From Corydoras sp. C115 (Eukaryota > Chordata > Actinopteri > Siluriformes > Callichthyidae), in NCBI GenBank assembly GCA_019802505.1, contig JAFMOC010000051.1:2724001-2788000 (forward strand): 64,000 nucleotides of DNA. Direction: 5' to 3'. How positions within the stretch are numbered: position 1 is the first letter of the stretch; each line of letters opens with the position of its first letter. The notes under the pieces were generated by a model. The model had not been told where the DNA came from. It did not search any database and worked only from the letters and a program-made list of their open reading frames with translations. Of this stretch, positions 24,128-35,710 are shown in pieces. A program made the position numbers and the translations under genes.

Positions 24128-24473
24128 TATCCAATCATCCATTACCTTTCTCTTTATCCTCTACTAGGGTTGTGGGGGGGTTCCCATGCCCAACGTTTCA
24201 GGCGCTGGGCAGATACATCAAGGATAGGGCACCAATAAATCGCTGGGCACACACTCACTCACTCACACACAAACACACTCTATATGGGGCAATTTGGAGT
24301 ATTCGATTGACCTTGATCCATGTTTTTGGACTGTGGGAGGAAACCGGAGAACCCGAAGGAAACCCACTCAGATACGGGGAGAACATGGAAACTCCACCAA
24401 GATTGGCATTCGAACCGGGAATCCCTAGTGCTGAGAGGAGAACATGCTAACCACTAAGCCACCATGCTGCCCT
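24127..24473 (-). mobile_element. SINE-D (D2), full length
   Basis: Head and tail present. D2 bases (GATTGACCTTGATCC, GAGAGGAGAACATGC). Short deletion after CATGCCC. Confidence 0.93.
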
Positions 24474-24474
24474 T

Positions 24475-25374
24475 GTTTATATATGTAACACAGGTAAGTA
24501 TTTAATACAAATTATTTAAAAACCCCTAAAAACTTTGGCTGTAAAGTTGGGTTGGCGTGTTCAAGGTTAGATATCCTTGGTGTACAGATGTCATCTCACT
24601 TTTGTACAGAAAACTCATTACCCAACACTTGAGGCAAGTTTAAGTGTCACGTTCGAGTGCCTTAATCCACCTGTTAGTCCGAGCGGTAATGGAAATGTGT
24701 TATCTATACCAAAATACCCTTCACCTGCCCAGTTGAGCTCTTCAATACATATTCATAGAGGTCGTTAATTATACACGTCTTTGTCACCTTGCTGGGGGAG
24801 AGAATAAAGAGAGAGAGAGACTATGTGAATCAGATTGAATCAAGTGGACCTTGTCACCTTCTTCATGCATATTTAACCAAGACCTACTTCGGCTACAGAA
24901 AGGCGATGCTCTCTCCCTATCCTCTTGTCACCAGAGAGTCTGCTCTGAGGCAAATTAAGGAGAAAAGTGTGTCTTATTGTGTGTGGTGGAGCGCTCTTCC
25001 CTTCTCTCTGCCCATCCTGTCAGAATTATTCTTATCTGCAGTGCTTTGATGACTCCCTGCTGATCTATTTGCTTAAAAAAAAGAAGGCGTATGAGTAAAA
25101 TTGAACGAAATGACTGGAAGATGGGCTGTAATAACACACTTTACGTTGGTTTTGGTTGACTGGTGCTTTTGTTGAAGGTCACTTAGTGCTATATGTTGCA
25201 TTCATAATGAGTGCTGTTTTAATTTAGTTTCTCTTGTTAGAATTCATCTGAGGAACTTGGCTGCAGATGGATGTGTGTATTTTCAGGATCAGCTATGTGT
25301 GTTTACACATACAAGGAATGTGGTGTGGTGGATTTTGTCTCTAGACTATACACAATACAATACAATAAACAGAT
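24475..25374. other. Unique block
   Basis: 24540-25110 is less AT-rich and lacks recognisable repeats. A conserved non-coding element is possible but untested. Confidence 0.4.
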
Positions 25375-26095
25375 TAACAATACAATATAATGTTAACACT
25401 TGCTATTTATAATGCTTTATAACACGTGGCATTAGCCTCTGTTAATGTGCATAGACGTCCATAATCACAACCAATACAATATACCAATATGGCAAAACTT
25501 AATAACAACAAATATTATAATATATAAACTTTGGATTTTTTGGATCTTAAAACATAACACATGATGCCACTTTACTTAAAGTCTGTAAAGAATTAATTTT
25601 CATGCTTTGCATCGATTACTAAACTGTAAATAGTTGTATATACAGGGTGGCATGGTGGCTTAGTAGTTAGCATGTTCTCCTCTCAGCACTAGGGATTCCC
25701 GGTTCGAATCCCAATCTGGGTGGAGTTTCCATGTTCTCCCCGTGTCCACGTGGGTTTCCTCCGGGTTCTCCGGTTTCTTCCCACGGTCCAAAAAACATGG
25801 ATCATGGTCAATTGAATACTCCAAATTGCCCCATATAGAGTGTGTCTGTGTGAGTGAGTGTGTGCCCAATGATAGATTGGCGCCCTGTCCTGGGTGTATC
25901 TGCCCAGCTCCCAAAACGTTCCCCCCTGGATGGGTATGGGGAAACCCGGATGGATGGATGAATATAAACTTTTGATTTTTTGGATCTTAAAACATAACGC
26001 ATGATGCCACTTAAAGTCTGTAAAGGAATATTTATTTTGCTTTGTATCGATTACTAAACTTTATATACTGTCTTTTTATATATACCATGTATTTA
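25375..26095. mobile_element. M2-like MITE region with 120-bp direct duplication around a SINE
   Basis: TTATAATGCTTTATAACACG and GCCTCTGTTAATGTGCATAG match the M2 words at 16.2 and 31.3 kb. A segment (about 25519-25644) recurs with substitutions at 25961-26080, including TTTTTTGGATCTTAAAACAT and ATCGATTACTAAACT. Confidence 0.6.
25645..25960 (+). mobile_element. SINE-D (D2) at a duplication junction
   Basis: Head complete (GGTGGCATGGTGGCTTAGTAG), B box GGTTCGAATCCC. The 3' end lacks GCGACCC to GGATAAAGCGG and passes straight to (GGAT)n. Confidence 0.93.
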
Positions 26096-26192
26096 ACTAT
26101 AAATTGTTTTATATACTATTGTGATATAACCGTTTAAACTGTATGTATAATTGTAAAGAATTGATTTATAAAATCCTTTTTTCTGTTTGCAG

Positions 26193-26256
26193 AGCTGTGC
26201 AAATTGTGAGGAGGCTGCACACTATCTGCAGAGACAACGCCACCTTTCTCCATCAA
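26193..26256 (+). CDS. Candidate internal exon, 64 nt, product unknown
   Basis: Preceded by a pyrimidine-rich acceptor (CCTTTTTTCTGTTTGCAG) and followed by a donor-like GTAAGA. Two frames are open. One reads VQIVRRLHTICRDNATFLHQ after one leading base and ends on a codon boundary. The other reads CANCEEAAHYLQRQRHLSPS. I recognise neither as a known family. If exon, it is one small exon in very large introns. A chance splice-like pair is the main alternative. Confidence 0.25.
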
Positions 26257-26755
26257 GTAAGAGAACACTCTTTGTCCTCTTTCTGTATTCTTTCCTCAAA
26301 CTTTTTAAATGTCTCTTTCTTTACTTTTCTAATTCTTACTGAATTGTATTAAACTGTCTTCACCGTTATGTTAATGATCCCCTCAAACTTTGCGTGTGTG
26401 TCGAAATTTATCATGACATCTGTTTATATACATGTTAACTCAAAGTGATTTATTTATATCCGCCACACATTTTTGTCATTACCTACAACGATTTTCCATT
26501 AGCTGCTGAGGACTAAGTTCTTTGGCAATGTGTGTTGAGGCCGTTGCCAGGCTGCGTCCAGAGGTACCTCTGTTAACCTGGGCAAAGAAGCTGTAAACAT
26601 TCTCAAAAGCAACCGAACCTGCCTCCAGACTGTGTATCTTATGTACCATGGGACATGGATTAACACCTTTGCCTTGGTATCGTAGCAAAACTGACACGTG
26701 TCGCTAAACCAGGAACATGATCAAGGGTGTATGTAGTTTGCTTATTTACTGTCTG
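26257..26755. other. Unique block
   Basis: Possible intron sequence after the exon candidate. No other feature. Confidence 0.4.
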
Positions 26756-26756
26756 A

Positions 26757-26945
26757 GTTTGACCTGGGAGCTCAGGTTTCCTCCCGCAGTCCAAAAACAT
26801 GAGAGATTTGGGGATATGAAGGCGATAAAGGTGTGAATGCTCATCTGCCCTGTGATAGACTGACATCCTACAGGGAGTTTCTCCATCTTTTATCCCACAA
26901 ACCACGTTAGTGGCCCTGAACAAGACGGGTGAATTAGACAAATTA
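26757..26945 (+). mobile_element. Diverged DANA-like SINE, head missing
   Basis: GGTTTCCTCCCGCAGTCCAA and CTGCCCTGTGATAGACTG in sense order. The 3' part is degraded. Confidence 0.6.
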
Positions 26946-27083
26946 ATTAACAAATTAATTTAGAACTATAAATCCTTTTTTATCCCTTTAAAATTTATAT
27001 TGAAGAGATGGACTTAATGTGTACCATGAGGATCTATATGTGATTTTAATTATTTATTATAAAATTATATAAAATGTTTTATT

Positions 27084-27433
27084 ATTCATTCATTCATTAT
27101 CTTCCACTTTATCCTACATTAGGGTCGTGGGTGGGTTCCCCATGCCCATCCAGGGGAGAACGTTTCAGGCGCTGGGCAGATACACCCAGGACAGGATGCC
27201 AATCCATCTCTGGGCACACACTCACACTCACACAGACACACTCTATTGGGGGAAATTTGGAGAACTCAATTGACTTGATCTATGTTTTTGGACTGTGGGA
27301 GGAAACCGGAGAACCCAAGGAAACCCACACGGACACGGCAAGAACACGGAAACTCCACCCAGATGGGGATTCGAACCGGGAATCCCTAGCGCTGAGAGGC
27401 GAACATGCTAACCACTAAGCCACCGTGCTGCCC
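27084..27433 (-). mobile_element. SINE-D (D1), full length
   Basis: (ATTC)n tail at left, full head with GAGAGGCGAACATGCTAACC and CCACCGTGCTGCCC at right. Confidence 0.95.
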
Positions 27434-27443
27434 TTATTTTTTA

Positions 27444-27471
27444 CTATTATTATTATTATTATTATTATTAT
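27444..27471. repeat. (ATT)n microsatellite
   Basis: Nine units just beyond the SINE head. Confidence 0.95.
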
Positions 27472-27474
27472 CAT

Positions 27475-28263
27475 AATTTCATTAAAAAACACTTATTTAA
27501 AAAAAAAATAAAAATAAAGCTGTTCGAACAGGCTCCACTTCCTAATATATGAGAATCGTTAACTTATATAATTAATTTAAAAATGGGTTCCGAATAATTA
27601 TTTTATTTATTTCATTTTGTGCATGTATTATTCACTTTATAATATTTATATTCTGCTGCAACACCATACGCCGAAGACTGTATTTATTGTACAACATTTA
27701 ATTATCATGGATGTTGCTGGGCTAACTGAAATCCTCCAGAAGCTGGAACCAGATGTGCACTTGTGTGTGCAGCTGCCTAACTGCCCTAATTACCATAATT
27801 ACCGCTGTAGCTGTGGTTCGCTGTACAGTAAAGAGTCTAAATGAGCAAGGACATGACGGCTGTCTGTTTAATTCCAAGGGTTGTGCACTTTCTTACCCCT
27901 ACAGGAGTTACCATGTGAGTGAGTGAGTGCATGTAAGGTTTTTCAACAATAGTGGTGGCAATTGAATATGTTTCCTCAATGTTACAACAAATTAGTGATT
28001 TTATTTCTTGCTACGTAATACTGAAGCTCCACTCTTTCCATTCAGAATGAAATATTGTGTTTTCTACACTGAGCAGAGTTAGTTGCTTGTCGCTTTAGGA
28101 TGCAGATTTTGATTCATGAAGCTTAAGCTTTTAAAATACAACAAATTTAACCTGCGATTCTTTAACCTGTGCTTTTTTTGGCTTCGGCCGTCGGTGTGTG
28201 TTCAGGTCACATGTCGGATACAGTATCTGTGAGTTGTTAACAGTTTAAATTGTTTCATTTCAA
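27475..28263. other. Unique block
   Basis: No feature supported. Confidence 0.5.
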
Positions 28264-28277
28264 TAAACCTTTAACTT

Positions 28278-28621
28278 CCATCCATCCATTATCTTCCGCT
28301 TTATCCTCTATTAGGGTCACGGGGGATGGGGTTCCCCACGCCCATCCAGGGGAGAACGTTTCGGGCGCTGGGCAGATACACCCAGGACAGGACGCCAATC
28401 TATCGCTGGACACACACTCACTCACACTCTATATGGGGCAATTTGGAGAACTCAATTGACTTGATCCATGTTTTTGGACTGTGGGAGGAAACCGGAGAAC
28501 CCAGAGGAAACCCACGCGAACATGGGGAGAACATGGAAACTCCACCCTGATGGGGATTCGAACCTGGAATCCCTAGCGCTGAGAGGGGAACTTGCTAACC
28601 ACTAAGCCACCATGCCGCCCC
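28278..28621 (-). mobile_element. SINE-D (D1) with 14-bp target duplication
   Basis: Complete. Flanked by TAAACCTTTAACTT (28264-28277) and TAAACCTTCAACTT (28622-28635), one mismatch. Confidence 0.96.
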
Positions 28622-28668
28622 TAAACCTTCAACTTAAGTGATCAATTTTTTCCTACAGTATTTGAACA

Positions 28669-28998
28669 TGGGCTGCACAGTGACTTAGTGATTAGCATGT
28701 TCTCCTCTCAGTGCTAGGGATTCCCGGTTCGCATTCAAATCTGGGTGGAGTTTCCATGTTCTACCCGTGTCCGCGTGGGTTTCCTCCTGTTTCTCCGGTT
28801 TCCTCCCACAGTCTAAAAACATGGATCAAGTCAATTGAGTTCTCCAAATTGCCCCGTATAGAGTGTGTGTGTGTGTGAGTGAGTGTGTGCACAGTGATAG
28901 ATTGGCGTCCTGTCCTGGGTGACGTTCTCCCCTGGATGGGCATGGGAACCCCCCGCGACCCTAATAGAGGATAAAAGCGGAAGATAATGGATGGATGG
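28669..28998 (+). mobile_element. SINE-D (D1-like) with target duplication
   Basis: Flanked by GTATTTGAACA (28658-28668) and GTATTTAAACA (28999-29009). Lacks the ATCTGCCCAGCGCCCG segment (GGGTGACGTTCTCCCC). Confidence 0.94.
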
Positions 28999-29008
28999 GT
29001 ATTTAAAC

Positions 29009-29085
29009 ACAGAGGAATTTAACACATTTAATCCATCCGTGCAGTGAAACACACACAAAAGGTTAGCACACATGCCCGGAGTGGT
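29009..29085 (-). mobile_element. Family B repeat fragment
   Basis: ACAGAGGAATTTAACAC, TTAATCCATCCGTGCAGTG and GCACACATGCCCGGAG match the family B end. Confidence 0.65.
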
Positions 29086-29185
29086 AGGTAGCCCTGTGAT
29101 GGGTGGGTTTGCACAGCACCTGAAACGTTCTCCTCTGGATAGACACCCCCCCCCCCCAGTATAGGATTAACAGGTGAAGATATTG
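29086..29185 (+). mobile_element. SINE-D, older subtype, 3' fragment
   Basis: CCCTGTGATGGGTGGG, CACCTGAAACGTTCTCC, a C-run, and the ATAGGATTAACAGGTGAAGA end typical of diverged copies. Confidence 0.7.
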
Positions 29186-29189
29186 AGGT

Positions 29190-30044
29190 GAGATAAGGTT
29201 ATGGCATTGTAGGTCCTTCTTCAGAGAATTAAGCAGTGCCTTTAGGAGAATGTTATCCCCATCAGCCTGTCTCGCTGGGCATTATATAAATCTCTAATCT
29301 CTTTTTTAATTTATAAAAACGCAAAGTTGGACTTGATGTCCCGGTGGACCTTTCTGACAAACAGGTTATGAAATGCATGTGACAGCTGGAAGCTTCAGCA
29401 AAAAAAAAAAAAAGACACGGATTGAAAGTGGCAGTTGGTATATTCCTCATGTTGCCAAGTGCAGAGCCAAACGGGCACAAAGAGCAAAGTGTGAGCAGAA
29501 AAAGCGGGAGTAATATCCAAGTTTATCCAAGTATTTATTTAATTTTAGTAAATCAAAAGCCTGTGTGTGTTTGCAAGCTGCTGTTGAATGATTGAATAGA
29601 GATTGTTGACCGAGGCCTTGAGAAAGCAAGACATTGAGGAAGAGAAAGGAGTGGGAGGAAGGTATCTGAATGACAGGAAGTTGGCTTGCTTTCCATCGCC
29701 TTACCCGAGAGGGTGCAAGGACATTAATAATACTTGAGTGATTGTTCCTTTACCATTTCGGCCATTGTTTTCTTTGTAGCATTAATCAAATAATGACACC
29801 AAAATAACTTTGTCATTTGGCCAAAAATGTTGGCTTGTTTTTGCTGAAAACAATGTGGCTTCAAAAGTCACAAACTTTCTTTTCATGTTATTTATGTGTC
29901 CGCAAATGCGACAAAAAGTGTTTGGGACAAAAAGTTTCAAATTTTCAAATTAAAGAAGTTTGAAGAAGGTAAAGATTCTACATTCTAATGTTTAGATGTC
30001 CTAATAATTTTGTCGATATGGTGATTTAAGTTACAATACATCTC
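29190..30044. other. Unique block
   Basis: A-run near 29400. No gene recognised. Confidence 0.5.
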
Positions 30045-30054
30045 TCATCTCATT

Positions 30055-30384
30055 TTCCATCCATCCCTTATCTTCCACTTCATCCTCTTCTAGGCGGTGG
30101 GGTTCCCCATGACCATTCAGGGGAGAACGTTTCGGGCGCTGAGCAGATACACCCAGGACAGGGTGCCAATCTATCACTGGACACACACTCACTCACACAG
30201 GGGCAATTTTGAGAATTCAATTGACCTTGATCCATGTTTTTGGACTGTGGGAGGAAACCGGAGAACCCAGAGGAAACCCTTGCAGACGAGGGGAGAACAT
30301 GAAAACTCCACGCGGATTGGGATTCAAACCGGAATCCCTAGCGCTGAGAGGAGAACATACTAACCACTAAGCAACTGGCCGCCC
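30055..30384 (-). mobile_element. SINE-D (D2) nested in an older SINE-D
   Basis: Flanked by perfect TCATCTCATT repeats (30045-30054, 30385-30394). The target is the tail of the next, older copy. The GT-rich stretch in its centre is shortened. Confidence 0.95.
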
Positions 30385-30743
30385 TCATCTCATTATCTTC
30401 CACTTAATCCTCTACTGGAGGGGGAGGGGGGTGGGGGGTTCCCCATGCCCATTCAAAGGAAGGTGTTTTGGGTGATGGGCAGATACCCCCAAGACAGGAC
30501 ACCAATCCATCTTTCAGCACAGACTTACTCAAACAGACACACACACTATATGGGGCAATTTAGAGCAACTAATTCACCTTAAATCATTTTTTTTTTAACT
30601 GTGGACGTAACCCAAAGGACCCAGAGAAACCCCACAAGGACAAAGGCCAAAGCACATAGAAACTCCACCCAGATCGGGATTCGAACCTAGATCTCCAATT
30701 CTGAGAAGTGGATGTGCCAACCACTACACCACTGTGCCACCCC
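30385..30743 (-). mobile_element. SINE-D, older subtype, full length
   Basis: TCATCTCATTATCTTCCAC then TTAATCC, TTTAGAGCAACTAATTCACC, and head CCAACCACTACACCACTGTG. More diverged than the SINE inserted in its tail. Confidence 0.9.
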
Positions 30744-30787
30744 AAGTTACAAAATATTAATTCCATAAAATAGCAGACTTATGAATC

Positions 30788-30789
<2 letters not shown>

Positions 30790-30825
<36 letters not shown>

Positions 30826-30849
30826 TGTGAGAGAGAGAGAGAGAGAGAG
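30790..30849. repeat. (GT)n(GA)n microsatellite
   Basis: GT units to about 30823, then GA units. Confidence 0.97.
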
Positions 30850-30977
30850 TCCTGATTCTTAGCATGTGCCCCTTGTATACACCTTGGGCAAGTTCCATGC
30901 AGGTGATGCTGTATTTAGCAGTCAGCATGCCAGGTGGTGATGCTGGGGCACTGGTCCATATGGCTAGTCTGGCAGAC

Positions 30978-30987
30978 TGTGTGTGTG

Positions 30988-31027
<40 letters not shown>
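30978..31027. repeat. (GT)n microsatellite
   Basis: Interrupted near its start by GTGCGTGTCT. Confidence 0.97.
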
Positions 31028-31028
<1 letters not shown>

Positions 31029-31029
31029 T

Positions 31030-31340
31030 ATTGTCAGAGCTTGTCAGTGGCGGGCTAATTAAGTGCAGGGAATTCATTTATGCAGTTCTTCCCTAATGGT
31101 CTCAAACTGACACTACAGCAAGGCAAGGCTGGAGCTGCATTTACATGGACAGCAACAACAAGGTGGCTGGAAGTCATTCATTTCCAGCGACGGTGGGGCT
31201 GCACTATACTATGTGACACAACAAAGTGACCAAATCCTTGCAACTTGGGTCGAAAAAAGTTTCAGCTTTATGCTAATGAGCGGCAACACATCAGAGCAAT
31301 GACCGCTTAAAGAGCAGATGTGTTCCGTTTCTGGAAATCT
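31030..31340. other. Unique block
   Basis: No feature beyond a few homeodomain-like AATTAA words. Confidence 0.4.
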
Positions 31341-31905
31341 GGTATTCATTATGCATAATAATGCTTTATAACATTTCTCGTAGCCTTTGTAAATGTCCAT
31401 AGATATTCGTAATTATAGGCATAAATTGTTATAAAAATTTGACATGAGGTTTTATAACACACAATGACATAATGCATTATAATATGAACTTATTTCAACT
31501 TTTGTGTCTTTGGATGTTTTAACTTAAAACAAAATGATTCACTTCATGTAAAGTCTGTAAAGAGCATTTCTAAGCTTTTATAAGTCATTATGTACTACTA
31601 TGTATGCAGTCTCTTTCCAGGAGCCAACAGATTAATGTGCCTGTAAAGAAGCTTATGAGCTTATATAAACAGTTATAAGCACATTTTCAGTCTTTTATCT
31701 GTTAAACACAAACGCTATAACACTTTGTGTCACTGGTCTCTATAATAAGTTAATGAACAGTAAAAATATATAGTTTATAATGCATTTTGCCACTTTGTGT
31801 TATAAAGCCTTATGGCATGCTCTTATAACACTTTATGAATGTGGTTATGTACATTTATGGACATTAACAAATGCTTAGGACATGTATTATACAGTGATAT
31901 GTTAA
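31341..31905. mobile_element. MITE family M2, fold-back copy
   Basis: The left arm (GCATAATAATGCTTTATAAC, TAAATGTCCATAG, ATGACATAATGCATTATA) is repeated in reverse complement on the right (TATAATGCATTTTGCCAC, GCCTTATGGCATGCTC, TACATTTATGGACATTAAC). No coding capacity. Confidence 0.65.
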
Positions 31906-31910
31906 CCATG

Positions 31911-32018
31911 ATAGGGTGCCAATTGGACACACTCACTCACATAAACACACTATATAGAGGGGCAATTTAGAGCATTTGATTCACCTTGAATCCCTGTTTT
32001 TGGACTGTGTGGAAACTC
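31911..32018 (-). mobile_element. SINE-D, older subtype, central fragment
   Basis: GGGTGCCAATTGGACACACTC, GGGGCAATTTAGAGCATTTG, ATTCACCTTGAATCC. Confidence 0.8.
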
Positions 32019-32019
32019 T

Positions 32020-33300
32020 CAAACTTTATAGTTGAAAAATATTCAATACATTTGACTTGAATTGACTGTGAATACATTTGTACTGCAGACAGTGTCTTAG
32101 TGATTTATAAAAAAAAAAAACAAGTGGTTAATGATCCCATTGCAACTTAATTAGGTAGCAGTTGCATGTTTGAAATCTACTTAAATTGTCATGGAACATA
32201 ACATGTTTGCCTTAGGGGCAATTTTACACTCTGGCTAAATACCACAGTGTATCTGGTGCTACCGTGTGACGTTCTGCACAACACCTTGAGAGCTGTTTGA
32301 GATTCAGTTTCATGATTCAGACTAACAAAGTTTCATCCATACATTTACAGCTTTATATAAATTATATAAATCAACTGAGCCTAAGCTACGTGTTTTTTAT
32401 AAACTGATGTAATGTTATCAAGTATAATAGATCATTCCTTTAAAGGTTTACAAAAAGCATGCAGCTTTGGGAACAATTTAGTCTCCAAATTTATGCTAAT
32501 TCATGTTTTTTGGGGGTTTTATTATGAAAGAAAGAACAATGCTTAATAAATTGGTCTGCCATAATTTGAGTGCGAAGTAAATACGCAGCTATTGGAACAA
32601 TACAACTTCAGTGAAGTGTTTTTTTTTTTTTTTTTTTTTTTTCCTCAAATATGTATAAGCTGCGCAATTTCATGTTTTATTAACTGTTTAAAATTTTATT
32701 AAAAAAGCAGCTCATAATCTACTGATTTGGCATATTATTTAATATCCATCAGAGGCAGACATTAGGCTTGTTTAACGTTCTGTATTAAAAACCGAACACT
32801 ATTTAAAATGGCACATGAAGGAGCAGAATTCATAACGGATATTAAGTTGCAGTTCCACCATCCACCCTTCACACTGTAAATAAGGTGTGATGGTACCTTT
32901 CGTGTATGTGGAGGGCAGCATATGGTGACACTAATTAAGGTGTCTTTGTTTTTTTTTTCTCAGTGTATTTGTGGGTCGCTGTGTCCATGCTTTTAATGGA
33001 TGTAAGTAGCAGATGTGTTTGGAACAGCTGGGTTCATGTAGACTGCTTTCTATCAACATCTCTCTCTTTCTCTGTTTCTCTCTCTCTGTTTCAATCACTC
33101 ACACCCTCTATCCCACTGATAGTGTAATTGCCTTCATAGATTCCAGTTGTGATAAAGCCTCTTCACTGTCAGCTAATGAAATAGCTCTGAGCAGCAGTTA
33201 AGTATCTGCAACGTACCATGTATGATGCACCTACTGCTTACACATTTATGTTCAGAATTAAAAGTGTGTCTTCTAGCGGACTCATGCTTTGAAAAATATA
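32020..33300. other. Unique block with T-run
   Basis: T-run at 32619-32642. A weak exon candidate lies at 32964-33001. Otherwise nothing recognised. Confidence 0.45.
32964..33001 (+). CDS. Weak candidate micro-exon, 38 nt
   Basis: A strong polypyrimidine acceptor (TTTTTTTTTTCTCAG) precedes it and a near-consensus donor GTAAGT follows. Possible reading YLWVAVSMLLMD or VFVGRCVHAFNG. Joining it to 26193-26256 keeps one frame open. Very short, unrecognised, and chance is likely. Confidence 0.13.
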
Positions 33301-33305
33301 TATAT

Positions 33306-33347
33306 GTGTCTTAGTGGTTAGCACATTCTCATCTCAGCGCTAGGGAT
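33306..33347 (+). mobile_element. SINE-D head fragment
   Basis: CTTAGTGGTTAGCACATTC and CTCAGCGCTAGGGAT, fused directly to a family B copy. Confidence 0.8.
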
Positions 33348-33568
33348 TTGTCCTCCACATTTAACCCATCAGTACAGTGGAACACACATATACACACACT
33401 GAGTGAAGTGAGCACACATGCGAGTACAGAGCAGTGGGCATCTGCCTATATAGGGCTCAGGGAGAATTTAAGGTTGGGTACATTGCCCAAGGGCACTCAC
33501 AGACCGGGAATCAAACCTGGACCCTAAGTTTGCAGAGCTGGCTTCTTTACGACAGCTGCACCTGATTT
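33348..33568 (-). mobile_element. Family B repeat
   Basis: TTGTCCTCCACATTTAACCC, TTGCCCAAGGGCACTC and B-box-like complement GGGAATCAAACC, as in the other B copies. Confidence 0.75.
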
Positions 33569-33681
33569 TCCTAAACGGTTGCTAATTCAAGTACTTATCA
33601 GAAACATGCCCACATAGTTTCTGAGAGCAGAAAGGATTGGATGCTTCCAGGCAGTTATGTGTCATAGGCACAATAGAAATT

Positions 33682-33960
33682 CTCCATCCATCATCCGCTT
33701 TATTCTCTAGGGTCGTGGGGGGGTTCCCCATACCCATCTATGGGAGAACGTTTTGGGCGCTGGGCAGATACATCCAGGACAGGGCACCAATCTATCGCTG
33801 GGCACACACTCACTCACACACACACACTCTATATGGGGCGATTTGGAGCAATCAATTGACCTTGATCCATGTTTTTGGACTGTGGAACCGGAGAACCCGG
33901 AACCGGGAATCCCTAGTGCTGAGAGGAGAACATGCTAACCACTAAGCCACCGTGCCACCC
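33682..33960 (-). mobile_element. SINE-D (D2), internal deletion near head
   Basis: Tail and body normal. Between GGAACCGGAGAACCCGG and AACCGGGAATCCC about 60 bp is missing, a join at the shared word AACCGG. The right-end head is intact. Confidence 0.92.
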
Positions 33961-35478
33961 TAATATACATTCTCATTACGAATAATTAAAATGAATCATA
34001 TGGATAAATACAATTTTGATATTTGCTTTACTGTGTTTAGTTTTCAATATGTATTACCGTGGTTATTATTCCGTATGCTACTCCTGTTTGTCCCAACTGT
34101 GAAAATACATTCTGCATTGAGGGTTGTGCTAAGAAGATAACCTTGCATATGTGCATTCTGACTTTGAGAGCAAGGTTCCAGTATCTAGTTTCCTCCATGC
34201 TCCATTTTTGTCTTCAAGTAAATTGCCTTCACTTTGAATTTGTTTAAAACTCATCCAGACAAAACACATGGGGATGAGACAGATGCGTCACGTTTTCTTA
34301 AACAGTGTGCCATTTGAAAATGGCGACTCTGCGTGGCCTAGATTCTTCTCAATAGGCTGAGTATATGCTTAATCATATCCTGGAGCTCTGCCTTTGCGTG
34401 GAATTGCATCATGCAGTCATGTTCCATATTAATACTTCATAAATCCCATTTGTAACCACAGTTACGGGGTTTGTCCTTGATCAAGTTGTTGATCGAAACC
34501 ATCTCATTTTCCCATCTTGATTTGTTGTGGTAACTCCAGTGGAAACTTGGTGTTCGTAAAGTGTTTATGAGCCAATGAAGTCATTTTTGGAAGGGTTATG
34601 AATGAAGAGCATTGTCTGAAGGAAGAATAAGCTTTCTTTCTACAACCATAACTTTTCATTCAAATAAAGAAAAGAGAGAGACGAAGACTTTACTGTATGC
34701 CTTCATTCTGTACATTACTTTTATTATCGGAATGACTGTCGGATGAACCTCTGCCAGTTCCCTCAACAGTTTGCCAGCTCAATGAATATAGGGATCTAAT
34801 ATCATAGCAGGATTTTGCAGAGTTCCAGCCTCGTCCAAGCCCATTTTCTCCAGCACCGGCTCATCTCACACCAGCTTGCAGTTTCTTACTGAATAAAATA
34901 AGTGAATCACTTAGTAAATCACTGTCACTATGAAGCAGCCACATGAAGTGGCTTTATATTACCACTTGAAGCATTGCATATTATTCTGAGTGAGTCGTTT
35001 TCAGGAATCGAAGCTTAGCTCACACCCCATAGCATAGTGGCACATTGCAAAACCACTTGGCATAAAGCAACAAAATGCTTTACTGAATGTGTTTCATTTT
35101 CTCAATCTGTAAGAGAGAAGAATGATTATTGGGGTGCATGGTTTGGCACCGTGGTTCACACATATGGGTCGTTCCAGAAGTAGGGTGTGAGTCAGAGATT
35201 GCTCATACTGTTGTGGGTGACTAGCACTGGGTTTCATTTCAAAAGAAACTACCTACACAGAGCCACCTTTTAGTCAACATTAAAACCCTAGATAAAAATC
35301 AAGTGGTATTCAGAAGCAAACTGTTGATTTGCCAAATTAGACTGAATCCCACGCTACATTCTGTTTGCTAAATGAAGTGTCAAATTAACACAATTTGTAG
35401 TGCAAACGATTTAGTATGGTGTGAGCTTGAGGCTGCTCCATGCTGACTTTCTTTTTAAACCTCATCCCAGTCCATCTT
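33961..35478. other. Unique block
   Basis: No gene or repeat recognised. Confidence 0.5.
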
Positions 35479-35704
35479 ACATCTCATTTCATTATCTTTT
35501 GCTTAATCCTCTATCAGGTTCTGGAACGTTCCTCATGCACATCAAGGAGAGAACGTTTCAGGAGCTGGACTGATACACCCAGGACAGGGCTCCAATTCAA
35601 GACTGGTCACCAACTCGCTCACACAGATAAACACACACACACTATATGGGGGCAATTAAGATCAGACATATCACCTTAAATCCATGTTTTTGGAGGAAAC
35701 CGGG
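35479..35704 (-). mobile_element. SINE-D older subtype, left arm of inverted pair
   Basis: CATCTCATTTCATTATC then GCTTAATCC, ATTAAGATCAGACATATCACC. Stops at GGAGGAAACCGGG before its head. Confidence 0.85.
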
Positions 35705-35710
35705 AAAAAT

